Notes: generated by a model from the sequence alone, not told the origin. A stretch of DNA of 22,671 nt from CAIKZZ01 sp035604595 (GCA_035604595.1 DATNIE010000003.1:1-22671), one strand, 5' to 3'; shown: positions 6,943-14,556, counted from the first letter of the stretch. A program made the numbers and translations.

Positions 6943-7440
6943 ATGTCGGCCAGCCGGATCAGTCAGACCCTGCACGAGGAACACCAGGCGACCATCGCGT
7001 TTGCCGAGCGCCTCGAAAGCCTGCTGGCCAGGCAGCAGCGCCGGCTCCCGGACCGCGCCGATCCAGCGGTTGCCATGGTGCTCCATAGTCTGCCAGCGGT
7101 ACTCGACGGGGAGCTTCGCCGACATTTTGACTTCGAGGAGGCACAACTCTTCAGTCACCTCGCGTCAATCGGGGATGCGGCCATCGGTGAGCATCTGACC
7201 AGTGAGCACGATGCAATGCGACCTCTGGGCGCGCGCCTCGTCGCCCTCGGCGGGCAGGCGCTCAACGACGGCTTCGGCGATGCGAGCTGGATGGAGTTCC
7301 GCGGTGCAGCAGCCGAGCTGTGCGAGCGTCTGCTCGCGCACGTGCAGAAGGAGGAGATGGTGCTCCTGCCGCTGCTCGACGACGCCCTCGATCCGGAGGC
7401 CGACGCACGCCTGTACGACGACTACGTAGGCAATGCCTGA
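6943..7440 (+). CDS. hemerythrin-like (HHE domain) protein
   Basis: A soluble 165-residue four-helix-bundle protein expected to bind a di-iron centre. Candidate ligands in hemerythrin order are H11/H14 (LHEEH), H61 and E65 (HFDFEE), H84/H89 (EHLTSEH), and H133 with E137/E138 (HVQKEE). Such proteins bind oxygen or nitric oxide or handle iron. In a cluster of oxygen-sensitive radical-forming reductases an oxygen-scavenging or sensing role is plausible but unproven. ATG 6943 has an AGGAG ribosome binding site. It is the first gene of a three-gene operon with two GNATs, under the shared palindrome. No signal peptide or DNA-binding domain is seen. Confidence 0.82.
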   Translation: MSASRISQTLHEEHQATIAFAERLESLLARQQRRLPDRADPAVAMVLHSLPAVLDGELRRHFDFEEAQLFSHLASIGDAAIGEHLTSEHDAMRPLGARLVALGGQALNDGFGDASWMEFRGAAAELCERLLAHVQKEEMVLLPLLDDALDPEADARLYDDYVGNA

Positions 7441-7449
7441 GGCGCCCCC

Positions 7450-7941
7450 GTGACCGGCACGAACGCGACCGCAGATACCCGCACCCGGCCGCTGCGCGGC
7501 GACGATCTCGAGCGAATGATCATCATCGATCAGGCGCATACGGGGCGCTCGCGCCGCCGGTTCCTGGCCAAGCGGCTCAGGTCCGCCACTAAGCACCCGG
7601 AAAACTTCGTCCACCTCGGCATCGATCGTGGTGGTGTGCTGGTCGGGTTCGTGCTCGCCCGGCTGCTGCAGGGCGAGTTCGGGCGCGCAGACTCGAGCGC
7701 GGCCCTCGATCTGCTAGGCGTTGCGCCCGACGGCCAGGAGCACGGCTACGGCCACGCGTTGATGGACGGCCTGCTCGGCGAGGCGCGGCAACGCGGCGTG
7801 CAGCACCTGCAGTCGGAGGCGGAGTGGACCAACCACTCACTGCTCCGGTTCTTCGATGCGACGGGCTTCAAGCTGGCGAGCCGGGTGGTGCTCGAGCGGC
7901 GCGTCGGCGAACCGTTCAACGAGAGCGTCGAGGATATCTGA
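7450..7941 (+). CDS. GNAT-family N-acetyltransferase (tandem copy 1)
   Basis: A 163-residue GNAT protein starting at GTG 7450, 9 bases after the hemerythrin stop. The central strands (GVLVGFVLARLLQGEFG) precede acetyl-CoA motif A, GVAPDGQEHGYGHAL (Q-x-x-G-x-G), and the C-terminal part ends in RFFDATGFKLASRVVLERRV. It is clearly related to the next gene (shared FG-x12-GVAPD arrangement) and more distantly to the GNAT at 2168-2716. The substrate is unknown. Given the BadL precedent, aminobenzoate-type small molecules are one hypothesis; protein lysines such as those of CoA ligases are another. Confidence 0.82.
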   Translation: MTGTNATADTRTRPLRGDDLERMIIIDQAHTGRSRRRFLAKRLRSATKHPENFVHLGIDRGGVLVGFVLARLLQGEFGRADSSAALDLLGVAPDGQEHGYGHALMDGLLGEARQRGVQHLQSEAEWTNHSLLRFFDATGFKLASRVVLERRVGEPFNESVEDI

Positions 7942-7955
7942 CGGGGAGACAGACG

Positions 7956-8498
7956 ATGGCGGATCGACCCATCATCAAGGTTCCGGAACGCGTCGGCGAC
8001 CCACGCGAGGTGGACTACAGCCATCCCGCACCGGCCGATTTCGGGCCGCTGGCGCGCGACCGCATTCCGGTCCGCGCCATCCGTGAGAATGACCTGCTGG
8101 CTCTGACGGCGATCGACCGCGACATCACCGGCCGCGACCGCTCGCGGTACTTCGAAGCGAAGCTCGCCGAGGCGCTGCATGAATCGGACGTCCGGGTGTC
8201 GCTGGTCGCCGAACTCGACGGGCGGCCGGTCGGCTTCATCATGGCCCGCGTCGATCTGGGGGATTTCGGGCGCACCGAGCCCACGGCCGAACTCGACACC
8301 ATCGGCGTGGCCCCCGACTGCCGCGACCGCGGGGTTGGGCGCGCGTTGCTGTCGCAGCTGATCGCCAACCTCGCGTCGCTGCGCATCGAGCGCATACTCA
8401 CCGAAGTGACCTGGGACGATCGCGAGCTGCTCGAGTTTCTTGCCCGATTCGGGTTCCGGCCGTCGAGCTGCCTGGCCTTCGATCGCTCGGTCAGCTGA
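7956..8498 (+). CDS. GNAT-family N-acetyltransferase (tandem copy 2)
   Basis: A 180-residue GNAT. ATG 7956, preceded by GGGGAGA, is preferred over an in-frame ATG at 7824 that would lie inside the preceding gene. An N-terminal stretch of about 40 residues (MADRPIIKVPERVGDPREVD) precedes IPVRAIRENDLLALTAIDRD, a common GNAT beginning. Then come RPVGFIMARVDLGDFG and motif A, GVAPDCRDRGVGRALL (R-x-x-G-x-G). It is a diverged tandem paralogue of the previous gene. Its last 8 bases overlap the 3' end of the XdhC-like gene on the opposite strand, so the two operons converge here. Substrate unknown. Confidence 0.83.
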   Translation: MADRPIIKVPERVGDPREVDYSHPAPADFGPLARDRIPVRAIRENDLLALTAIDRDITGRDRSRYFEAKLAEALHESDVRVSLVAELDGRPVGFIMARVDLGDFGRTEPTAELDTIGVAPDCRDRGVGRALLSQLIANLASLRIERILTEVTWDDRELLEFLARFGFRPSSCLAFDRSVS

Positions 8499-9213
8499 CG
8501 GCTGCGCCGTCCCGCATCTCACCCCGGGCGCCGCGGTGACGCACCGCAATGATCTCGGCGATGATCGCGACGGCGATCTCGGCCGCCGACCGTCCGCCCA
8601 GATCGAGTCCTATCGGCGCATGCAATCGCCCGAGTTCTGCCTTGAGGCCCGCCGCCTCGAGACGCGCGGCGCGCTTGGCGTGGGTCCGTGTGCTGCCGAG
8701 CGCGCCGACGTAGAACGCGGGGCTCCGCAGCGCCGCGACCAGCGCCGGATCGTCGAGCTTCGGATCGTGGGCCAGGGTGACGACTGCCGTCCGGGCATCC
8801 GGGGCCAGCCGGGCCATGGCCGCAGCCGGCCATTCGTGGCTCAGCGTCACCTCCTGGAAACGCTGTGGCGTAGCGAAAGCCTGGCGCGGATCGATGATCG
8901 TCACCTGATAGCCGGCGAGCGCGGCGATCGGCGCCAGATGCTGCGCGACGTGGACCGCGCCGATGATCAGGAGCCGCGGGGCAGGCGCATAGATCCGCAC
9001 GAACAGCCCCTCGTCGCCCACCAGCGGACCGCTCTCGTCACTGACGAAGCGCCGGCGGATCTCGGCGACCGCTGCCGCCGGCAGCGGCAACGGGCCTTGC
9101 GCCGTCGTCGCGTCCACGAGTGCCTGCGCACCGTCCGCGAGCCGTGTGACGATGGCCGCGGATTGCTGCGTCGTGCGGGCCGCGACCAGTGCTGCGAACA
9201 GTTCTGCTTTCAT
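8491..9213 (-). CDS. XdhC-type molybdoenzyme maturation protein, Rossmann (C-terminal) half
   Basis: A 240-residue protein corresponding to the C-terminal nucleotide-binding half of XdhC, the chaperone that binds and helps sulfurate or insert Mo cofactor into xanthine-dehydrogenase-family enzymes. Visible are a Rossmann-like start (PRLLIIGAVHVAQHLAPIAA), IIDPRQAFA, the VVTLAHDPKLDDPAL segment, and YVGALGSTRTHAKR with GLDLGGRSAAEIAVAIIAEI at the C-terminus, which is characteristic of the family. Its ATG overlaps the stop of the preceding small gene, which holds the missing N-terminal half. It probably serves HcrA, the only Mo enzyme of this class in the window, though it is encoded at the end of the bcr operon. 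Confidence 0.85.
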   Translation of the reverse strand: MKAELFAALVAARTTQQSAAIVTRLADGAQALVDATTAQGPLPLPAAAVAEIRRRFVSDESGPLVGDEGLFVRIYAPAPRLLIIGAVHVAQHLAPIAALAGYQVTIIDPRQAFATPQRFQEVTLSHEWPAAAMARLAPDARTAVVTLAHDPKLDDPALVAALRSPAFYVGALGSTRTHAKRAARLEAAGLKAELGRLHAPIGLDLGGRSAAEIAVAIIAEIIAVRHRGARGEMRDGAAVS

Positions 9214-9533
9214 CCGACCCGCTCGACGTACACCTGGACGCGTCCGCCACAGGCGAGGCCGACCTCCCAGGCCTCGGCGTCGCTGACGTTGAAGTCGAGC
9301 AGCCGTGCTTCGCCGTCGGCAATGGTGGTGAGCGCCGCTTCGACCACGGCGCCCTCCACGCAGCCGCCGGAGACCGAGCCAACGAACGTTCCCGCGTCAT
9401 CAACCGCGAGATGGGTGCCGGCCGGGCGCGGCGAAGAACCCCACGTGCGAACCACCGTCGCCAGTGCAACCCGTTTGCCGGCCGCGAGCCAGGTGCCGAT
9501 GCACGCCAGCAACTCGTCTGTTTCCCCTGCCAT
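9210..9533 (-). CDS. XdhC/CoxI-type maturation protein, N-terminal half
   Basis: A 107-residue protein matching the N-terminal XdhC/CoxI domain. It has the opening helix (LLACIGTWLAAGKRVALATV), the VRTWGSSPRPAGTHLAV motif, GSVSGGCVEGAVV and a C-terminal GLACGGRVQVYVE. In many bacteria this domain is fused to the Rossmann half; here the two are separate genes overlapping by 4 bases (ATGA). Cysteines in SGGCVEG and GLACGGR are at the positions conserved for cofactor handling in the family. A GAGGAGG ribosome binding site precedes ATG 9533. It lies 82 bases after the ferredoxin gene. Confidence 0.85.
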   Translation of the reverse strand: MAGETDELLACIGTWLAAGKRVALATVVRTWGSSPRPAGTHLAVDDAGTFVGSVSGGCVEGAVVEAALTTIADGEARLLDFNVSDAEAWEVGLACGGRVQVYVERVG

Positions 9534-9592
9534 GGGACCGCTGGCCTCCTCGCGTGCTTAGGCATGGCTGCGCGGACGTCCCCGGATTACAC

Positions 9593-9608
9593 CGGCGCGG
9601 CCGCGCCG
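9593..9608. repeat. 16-bp perfect palindrome between fdx and the XdhC pair
   Basis: CGGCGCGGCCGCGCCG is exactly self-complementary and begins 8 bases after the ferredoxin stop in the direction of transcription. As RNA it could fold to a GC-rich stem with a GGCC loop. No U-tract follows, so a stability or partial-termination element is more likely than an efficient intrinsic terminator. Confidence 0.4.
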
Positions 9609-9615
9609 CTCTCAA

Positions 9616-9861
9616 TCAGCCGTGCAGCTGCCGGTACTTCTCGAGCAGGTCGTCTCTGCTCTCGGCAAAGTCTGGATTCTCCACTATGCAGTCCACGGGG
9701 CAGACGAGCTTGCACTGTGGTTCGTCCTCGGCGCCTACGCACTCCGTGCATTTCAGCGGATCGATGACGTAGATCGGATCCCCCGCCGTGATCGCCTTGT
9801 TCGGGCACACGGGCTCGCAGGCATCGCATGCAGTGCATACGTCATTGATCATCAGTGCCAT
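9616..9861 (-). CDS. fdx: 2[4Fe-4S] ferredoxin, electron donor of benzoyl-CoA reductase
   Basis: An 81-residue low-potential ferredoxin. Cluster 1 ligands are C9, C12, C15 and the partner C19 (CTACDACEPVCP). Cluster 2 ligands are C38, C41, C50, C54, with an 8-residue insertion between the second and third cysteines (CTEC-x8-CKLVCP) and a C-terminal helical extension. This is the Allochromatium-type ferredoxin architecture described for the Thauera benzoyl-CoA reductase donor. ATG 9861 is chosen because of the GGAGG ribosome binding site 9 bases upstream; a longer in-frame version would run back into bcrD. It carries electrons from KorAB to BcrABCD and possibly to HcrABC. It starts 19 bases after the bcrD stop. 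Confidence 0.95.
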   Translation of the reverse strand: MALMINDVCTACDACEPVCPNKAITAGDPIYVIDPLKCTECVGAEDEPQCKLVCPVDCIVENPDFAESRDDLLEKYRQLHG

Positions 9862-9880
9862 GTCTGCGCTACCTCCAGGG

Positions 9881-10726
9881 CTACGCCGCCCGCTCAATCT
9901 CGCCTCGCGCCACCAGTCTGTCGAACCGATATGCGCCCCACAGCGCCGCGCCGATGGCCCCGGCATAGGGCGAATCCGGATGGCTGCGGACCGTCGTCTT
10001 CATGTTCTTGACGTTGCCGATCTCCTCGCCGAGCGCCGCGACCAGCCCCGTGTCGAGGGCCAGTCCGCCCGTGACCATGACCACGCCGCTCGTCGCGTCG
10101 ATGGACTTGAGCAACTTGGCGAGCCGGCTGGCCATGGACAGGTGGATACCCTTCACGATATTGGAGGCCGAAATCCCCCGCGACACCATGTTGATGACGT
10201 CGGTCTCAGCGAGCACGGCGCAGATCGAGGATACGACCTCCGGATTGTCGGCTTGGAGTGACAGCGTCCCGATCTCGTCCTGGGCGATCCCGAGGTAGCG
10301 GGCGATGTTCTCGAGGAACTGGCCGGATCCGGATGCGCACTGGCTCGTCATCTTGTACTTCAGCACCTTGCCACGCTCGTCCATGGCGATCGCCCGGCCG
10401 TGCAGCGCTCCGACGTCGAGCACCGAGCGTGCGCTGGGATCGAGGTAGATCGCTCCGCGCGCGTGGGTCGTCATCGAGTAGAAATGGCCGGTGTGAAACG
10501 GCGCGCTCTCCCCCTCACCGGTCGTCGCGACGTAATCGACCTGTTTCTCGGACAGCTTCGCGTCCTCGAGCACGTGGTCGAAGCACTGACGGGCGAGTTC
10601 GATGGGATCCCGTTGGCGGATCCGCAGCGTCGAGCGCGACAGCCACTCAGTCTTGCCGTCCTCCACCCGCATCAGTGCGGCCTTGACGGCTCCCGTACCG
10701 ACGTCGATGCCCGCGGCAGTGGTCAT
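9881..10726 (-). CDS. bcrD: benzoyl-CoA reductase subunit D (ATPase/activator)
   Basis: The smaller (281 aa) of the two ATP-hydrolysing activator subunits; the A/D module shares a [4Fe-4S] cluster and couples ATP hydrolysis to electron transfer into the B/C module. ASKHA-fold signatures are GIDVGTGAVKAALM (6-19), LDVGALHGRAIAMD (103-116) and VMVTGGLALDTG (216-227). Cluster cysteines are C130 (SQCASGSGQFLENIARYLG) and C169 (SSICAVLAETDVI). Its length, next to a much longer BcrA, marks the Thauera/Rhodopseudomonas type (BcrD/BadG) rather than the Azoarcus BzdQ type. It overlaps bcrA by 4 bases. Confidence 0.95.
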   Translation of the reverse strand: MTTAAGIDVGTGAVKAALMRVEDGKTEWLSRSTLRIRQRDPIELARQCFDHVLEDAKLSEKQVDYVATTGEGESAPFHTGHFYSMTTHARGAIYLDPSARSVLDVGALHGRAIAMDERGKVLKYKMTSQCASGSGQFLENIARYLGIAQDEIGTLSLQADNPEVVSSICAVLAETDVINMVSRGISASNIVKGIHLSMASRLAKLLKSIDATSGVVMVTGGLALDTGLVAALGEEIGNVKNMKTTVRSHPDSPYAGAIGAALWGAYRFDRLVARGEIERAA

Positions 10727-12078
10727 GGCCTGGCCTCCGGTGTAGCGCCGCCCTGGTACGCTCGGCGGGCGAACTCCGCGGCGCCGAGTGCGCCAGTGTA
10801 GATTGAATCGGGATTAATGTTGATGGAGACGTCGCCGTAGTTGTCCTTGATCACCTTGCGCAGCTCGCGCACGGCGGCTTCGTTCTTGGCGACGCCGCCG
10901 GTGAACGTGAACTCGTCGGTGACGCCACCAGAGCGCGAGATGATGGAGATGGCACGGAGAATGATTGCCCGGTGCAGTCCGGCGACGATGTCCTCGCGCT
11001 TCTCGCCGAGCGACAGCCGGTCACGCAGCTCGGCGCCGGCGAATACCGTGCAAGTCGAGTTGATGCGGGCCGGGCGCTCCGATTTCATGGCCATCGGGCC
11101 GAGTTCGTGCAGACCCATATTCATCTCGTCGGCGATGTAGCCGAGGTAGCGGCCGCAGCCGGCAGCGCAGCGGTCGTTCATCTGGAAGCTCGTGACGATG
11201 CCCTGGTCGTCGACCTGTATGCCCTTCGTGTCCTGCCCGCCTATGTCGAGCACGGTGCGGGTGCGGGGATACATCAGGTGTGCACCGAGCCCATGGCACA
11301 GGATCTCGGAGCGGATATGCTCTTTGGAAAAAGGCAAGGTGACCCGGCCATAGCCGGTGCCGACCAGATAGGACTCCTCGAGTTCCAGTTCCAGCGACTC
11401 CTCGATGACCTGCCGCACGTCGCCGGCGGCCTGCCCGACGATGGCATCGTCGGCCGCCAGCACGCGCGCCAGCGCGCGCCGGAAATGGTCGTTCAGGCCA
11501 CCCGACGGTGGCCGGTTCTCGACCTCGATGATCGACTTGTCGTAGCAGTTGAGCAGCACCTCGTAGGGGAAACCGGTTTCACGGGCGACCGCCTCGGCGT
11601 GCGCATAGAAGCGGGCGCCGGCGATGTCGCGGAAGAAGTCCGACTTGCGTTTGGCGCCCGGCGCGTACAGCGAGGGTGCTTCGTCGCGCAGGCGCCGAAA
11701 CGCTTCGCCGAGCGCCGCGCGCAGACGTAACTCGAGCTCGGCAAATCGTCCGCCCTTGAGTTGTCCGAGGCACGTGCGCTCGAGATCGTCGAGCTGGTCC
11801 GAGAACTGCTCCACCCGGAACGACCGTTCGAGAGCCGCCAGAAACTCGCCGAGATGCTCGCTAAGGACCCCGGACTCCGTGAGCGCGCGGCGGAACAGCG
11901 TGAATCGTCCGTCGACCCGCGCCTCCTCGCCGGCGACGCGCGCCGCCGTGCCATAGTTCGACCGCGAGTTGGTGATGCCCCGGCCGATGACCCGGCTCGA
12001 CTCGTCCATGACCACGGATTTGGTGGTCGTGGAGCCGAGGTCGACGCCGACGAAGGTCTTCATGACCGCGCGACTCAT
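10723..12078 (-). CDS. bcrA: benzoyl-CoA reductase subunit A (ATPase/activator)
   Basis: The larger (451 aa) activator subunit. ASKHA nucleotide-binding motifs are GVDLGSTTTKSVVMD (11-25), LDIGGQDTKGIQVD (277-290) and FTGGVAKNEAAV (392-403). C304 and C308 (DRCAAGCGRYLGYIADEM) and C343 (STCTVFAGAE) include the ligands for the cluster shared with BcrD. An extra segment of about 150 residues between the first and second ATPase motifs, absent from BcrD and from 2-hydroxyglutaryl-CoA dehydratase activators, explains the length and is typical of the Thauera-type A subunit. ATG 12078 overlaps the bcrB stop; Met6 at 12063 is an alternative start giving MKTFVGVDLG, but it has no better ribosome binding site. 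Confidence 0.95.
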   Translation of the reverse strand: MSRAVMKTFVGVDLGSTTTKSVVMDESSRVIGRGITNSRSNYGTAARVAGEEARVDGRFTLFRRALTESGVLSEHLGEFLAALERSFRVEQFSDQLDDLERTCLGQLKGGRFAELELRLRAALGEAFRRLRDEAPSLYAPGAKRKSDFFRDIAGARFYAHAEAVARETGFPYEVLLNCYDKSIIEVENRPPSGGLNDHFRRALARVLAADDAIVGQAAGDVRQVIEESLELELEESYLVGTGYGRVTLPFSKEHIRSEILCHGLGAHLMYPRTRTVLDIGGQDTKGIQVDDQGIVTSFQMNDRCAAGCGRYLGYIADEMNMGLHELGPMAMKSERPARINSTCTVFAGAELRDRLSLGEKREDIVAGLHRAIILRAISIISRSGGVTDEFTFTGGVAKNEAAVRELRKVIKDNYGDVSININPDSIYTGALGAAEFARRAYQGGATPEARP

Positions 12079-13388
12079 GCGGCGCTCCGTGCGCCGGCCC
12101 GCCTTTGTTCGATCATCTGGAAGTAGCTTTCCAGGCGGTTCTTGATGTTCGCCGCCGAGAAGTACCGCGGGTCCACCAGATCCGACTCGATGAACGCCGC
12201 GGGTTTGCCCGTGCGCTTCTCCACCTCGCGCATCATCAACAGCTGACCGGCCGAGAAGCTGTTGCAGCTCTTGATGGAATTGATCAGCAGGCCGTCAGCG
12301 GCGTACTCCTCGAGGTAGTTGGTCAGCATGTCGATGCGCATCGGGAGGTTACGGTTGGTGTACACGCCGAGGCAGTACTCGGCCAGCGTCTCGAGCGGCC
12401 GGTCAGCGTCATGCCGAAAGCCGAAGTCGTAGACGCCGCCTACCTTCGTGTAGCTCGAAGCGACGACCACCGCACCTTCGTCGTAGAACATCTTCCAGAA
12501 CTGGCGGAAATTCGTGTAGTTCGGCGGGCCCTCCACCACCAGGCGGTACTTCTCCTTGCCCATGTCGCCTTCGGGCGTCACCGGGCCCATGCCCGCGGCC
12601 AGGCGCGCGTCGATCTCCGCGCGCAGAAACTTGTAATACTCGACCGCGTCCTCGGTGCCGCGGAAGGCGCCAAAGATCGGGCCAATGTAGTAGATGCCGC
12701 CGAAGTAGGCGTCGATCGGCGAAGGCCGGTTGCGGGCGGACTTGAGGACGTACACCAGGTCGTCCTCCGCCTGGGCCGACTTCTTCAGCCGCTCGCGCAG
12801 CCGGTCGATGTCGAACTTGACGCCGGAGACGCGCTCGAGCTTTGGAATGACCTCTTCCTTCAGCTGCTTGACCATGTACTCGAGCATGTTCGGAGTGACC
12901 TTGCCGTCGCCCATGTACGGCGTGTGCAGCATGATCGTTTCGCATTTGTACTGCTCGCGCAGCAGCTCGAACCACTTCATGAACGTGAAGCAGCCCGTGT
13001 ACGACAGCAGCAGGACGTCCGGGTTGGGGAATTTCCTGCCATTGGGCGCGAGGTTGCCCTTGGCCATCATGCCGATGTCGGACTTGACGTAGGTGCAGAC
13101 GTCCTCCGAGTGGCCGATCTTTTCGGCCTCGAGCACGTACTGGCCCGACGTCCGCCGTAGTCCGTTCTGGATGGCATTGACCTCCGGCAGGTTGTTGAGC
13201 AGGTCGAAGCAGCCGATGAGCTCATTGAGGTTCCCGGGCACGAAGGTGCTGCAGACCTTGACGCCCGTCTGCGGCGCATCGGTCAGGCGGTCGTAGTGCG
13301 CGGCCATCATCGCCTTCTGCTTCTGCATCGACGCGTCTTTCTCGACGTCTTTGACAGGCGTCTTTGGCGCCGCGGTCGTTGCGTTCAT
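12075..13388 (-). CDS. bcrB: benzoyl-CoA reductase subunit B
   Basis: The larger subunit (437 aa) of the B/C ring-reducing module, related to 2-hydroxyacyl-CoA dehydratases; it binds a [4Fe-4S] cluster and with BcrC the benzoyl-CoA substrate. Conserved cysteines fitting cluster ligands are C98 (EDVCTYVKSDIG), C133 (LLSYTGCFTFMKWF) and C375 (SIKSCNSFSAGQ). ATG 13388 is preferred over the in-frame GTG at 13400 because it gives the usual ATGA overlap with the bcrC stop and has GGAG at proper spacing. Its position between bcrC and bcrA repeats the CBAD order of Thauera (DEFG in Rhodopseudomonas). Confidence 0.95.
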   Translation of the reverse strand: MNATTAAPKTPVKDVEKDASMQKQKAMMAAHYDRLTDAPQTGVKVCSTFVPGNLNELIGCFDLLNNLPEVNAIQNGLRRTSGQYVLEAEKIGHSEDVCTYVKSDIGMMAKGNLAPNGRKFPNPDVLLLSYTGCFTFMKWFELLREQYKCETIMLHTPYMGDGKVTPNMLEYMVKQLKEEVIPKLERVSGVKFDIDRLRERLKKSAQAEDDLVYVLKSARNRPSPIDAYFGGIYYIGPIFGAFRGTEDAVEYYKFLRAEIDARLAAGMGPVTPEGDMGKEKYRLVVEGPPNYTNFRQFWKMFYDEGAVVVASSYTKVGGVYDFGFRHDADRPLETLAEYCLGVYTNRNLPMRIDMLTNYLEEYAADGLLINSIKSCNSFSAGQLLMMREVEKRTGKPAAFIESDLVDPRYFSAANIKNRLESYFQMIEQRRAGARSAA

Positions 13389-14554
13389 TGTCCGCTCCAC
13401 AGTTTGATTGAGTCTGCGAATGTCCCAGCCTGCTCGCGGATGGGCTGCATCTGCCCGGAGTTCTCGGCGTACTTGAAGGCGACATATGGAATTCCGGCGG
13501 CGCTCAGCACGTGCTGCAGCATGGGCCGGTCAAGGAGTGCCGGGTCGCAGAAGCTCGGCGATGCGAAGATGACCCCTTCGGCCTTGGTGCGTCGCACGGC
13601 ACGCACGAGGTGCTGGCCTTTCTCTTTCTGGTCGGGCTCGTACTTGGCGGCGGTCGACTCGGAATGGTGCAGAAAGGCGAGCGCGAGATTACGTAATGGA
13701 TCGCCGTCGGTCGGCACGTCGGCCGTCAGCCAGCGGGTCACGAGCAGCAGGTCGTCATCGACGACGTAGCAACCCGACAGCTCCAGCGATTTGATCAGAT
13801 TGAGGGGCGGTTGCTCACAGAACACGCCGGTCAGCACGATGCGGCAGTTGTCACGGCGCGGCCGCTCCCTGGCCCTGGCGGCCGTCAGGTAGTCGCGCAG
13901 CATTGCCGAATGCTGCTCTACCGGCAGGACGAGACCGGCACGCATCAGCAAGTACACTTCCGCGGCCGGAACCTGCCACGGCTGCGCGACTCGATAGCTG
14001 TAGAGTTCCCCAACGAGGTGCCGGTTCTCGTTGTACGTGGCGATCGACTGGCTGAGCGCCTCGTCGGTGATCGGCGCACCGCGCAGCGTTCCGAGGTCGT
14101 GGCGCAACTCGGCGAGCTCGTTGACGTAGTAGTTGCCACCGATCTCGTCCCGGTAGTTCTGCGGCACGTCGAAATACCGGGAATAGACGTGCGGGAACAT
14201 CAGCTTCCACATCCCGGACAGGTTGCGGATGACGTCACAGATCGATGGGAAGAGCATGGCGTCGACGAAGTCGAGCCGGCCGGACACGCCGAGCTCGATA
14301 GTGGAGCGGGGGATCCGGCAGATGTAGCTCTGGTAATAGGCATCGCCGTGGATGACCTCGAGCTGGTCGCCGCCGCCGACGATGCCGAGCGGCAGCATGC
14401 CAGCCGCGTGAATCAGCTCGCGCGGCACGTAGATCGGCATGTAGCCGACGACCTTGCGGCCGGGCGCGGCGGCTTTCCACTCGCGCGCGGCGCTGAAGTG
14501 CAGGTCCTCGAACAGCTCGGTGGCCCTGGTGATGATCGTGGCTGTATCGGACAT
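13385..14554 (-). CDS. bcrC: benzoyl-CoA reductase subunit C
   Basis: The smaller B/C-module subunit (389 aa, close to the Thauera protein), which carries the second dehydratase-like [4Fe-4S] cluster. Likely ligands are C79 (YQSYICRIPRST), C106 (LFPSICDVIRN) and C336 (ASPSFCDPALLD). The N-terminal half has GYMPIYVPRELIHAAGMLP, a signature stretch of the family. The frame stays open far upstream through the dch gene, but ATG 14554, giving MSDTATIITRATELFEDLHF, lies 2 bases after the dch stop and fits the family's start. It is the first bcr gene. Confidence 0.95.
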   Translation of the reverse strand: MSDTATIITRATELFEDLHFSAAREWKAAAPGRKVVGYMPIYVPRELIHAAGMLPLGIVGGGDQLEVIHGDAYYQSYICRIPRSTIELGVSGRLDFVDAMLFPSICDVIRNLSGMWKLMFPHVYSRYFDVPQNYRDEIGGNYYVNELAELRHDLGTLRGAPITDEALSQSIATYNENRHLVGELYSYRVAQPWQVPAAEVYLLMRAGLVLPVEQHSAMLRDYLTAARARERPRRDNCRIVLTGVFCEQPPLNLIKSLELSGCYVVDDDLLLVTRWLTADVPTDGDPLRNLALAFLHHSESTAAKYEPDQKEKGQHLVRAVRRTKAEGVIFASPSFCDPALLDRPMLQHVLSAAGIPYVAFKYAENSGQMQPIREQAGTFADSIKLWSGQ

Positions 14555-14556
14555 GG

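Noticed and set aside
6903..7088. Small open frame overlapping the hemerythrin start, as a possible leader peptide
   Set aside because: It is out of frame, runs well into the hemerythrin gene, has no clear ribosome binding site, and its composition is that of a shifted frame.
7824..7955. Longer start for the second tandem GNAT (ATG at 7824)
   Set aside because: It would overlap the preceding GNAT by over 100 bases in another frame; ATG 7956 has a GGGGAGA ribosome binding site.
12105..13160. 351-codon open frame on the plus strand inside bcrB
   Set aside because: Antisense shadow of a highly conserved gene; no motif, no ribosome binding site of note.
9881..14554. Azoarcus-type (BzdNOPQ) or ATP-independent (BamB-I) benzoyl-CoA reductase
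   Set aside because: The A subunit is long (451 aa) beside a 281-aa D subunit with CBAD order, which is the Thauera/Rhodopseudomonas type. No tungsten-enzyme or Bam complex genes are present.
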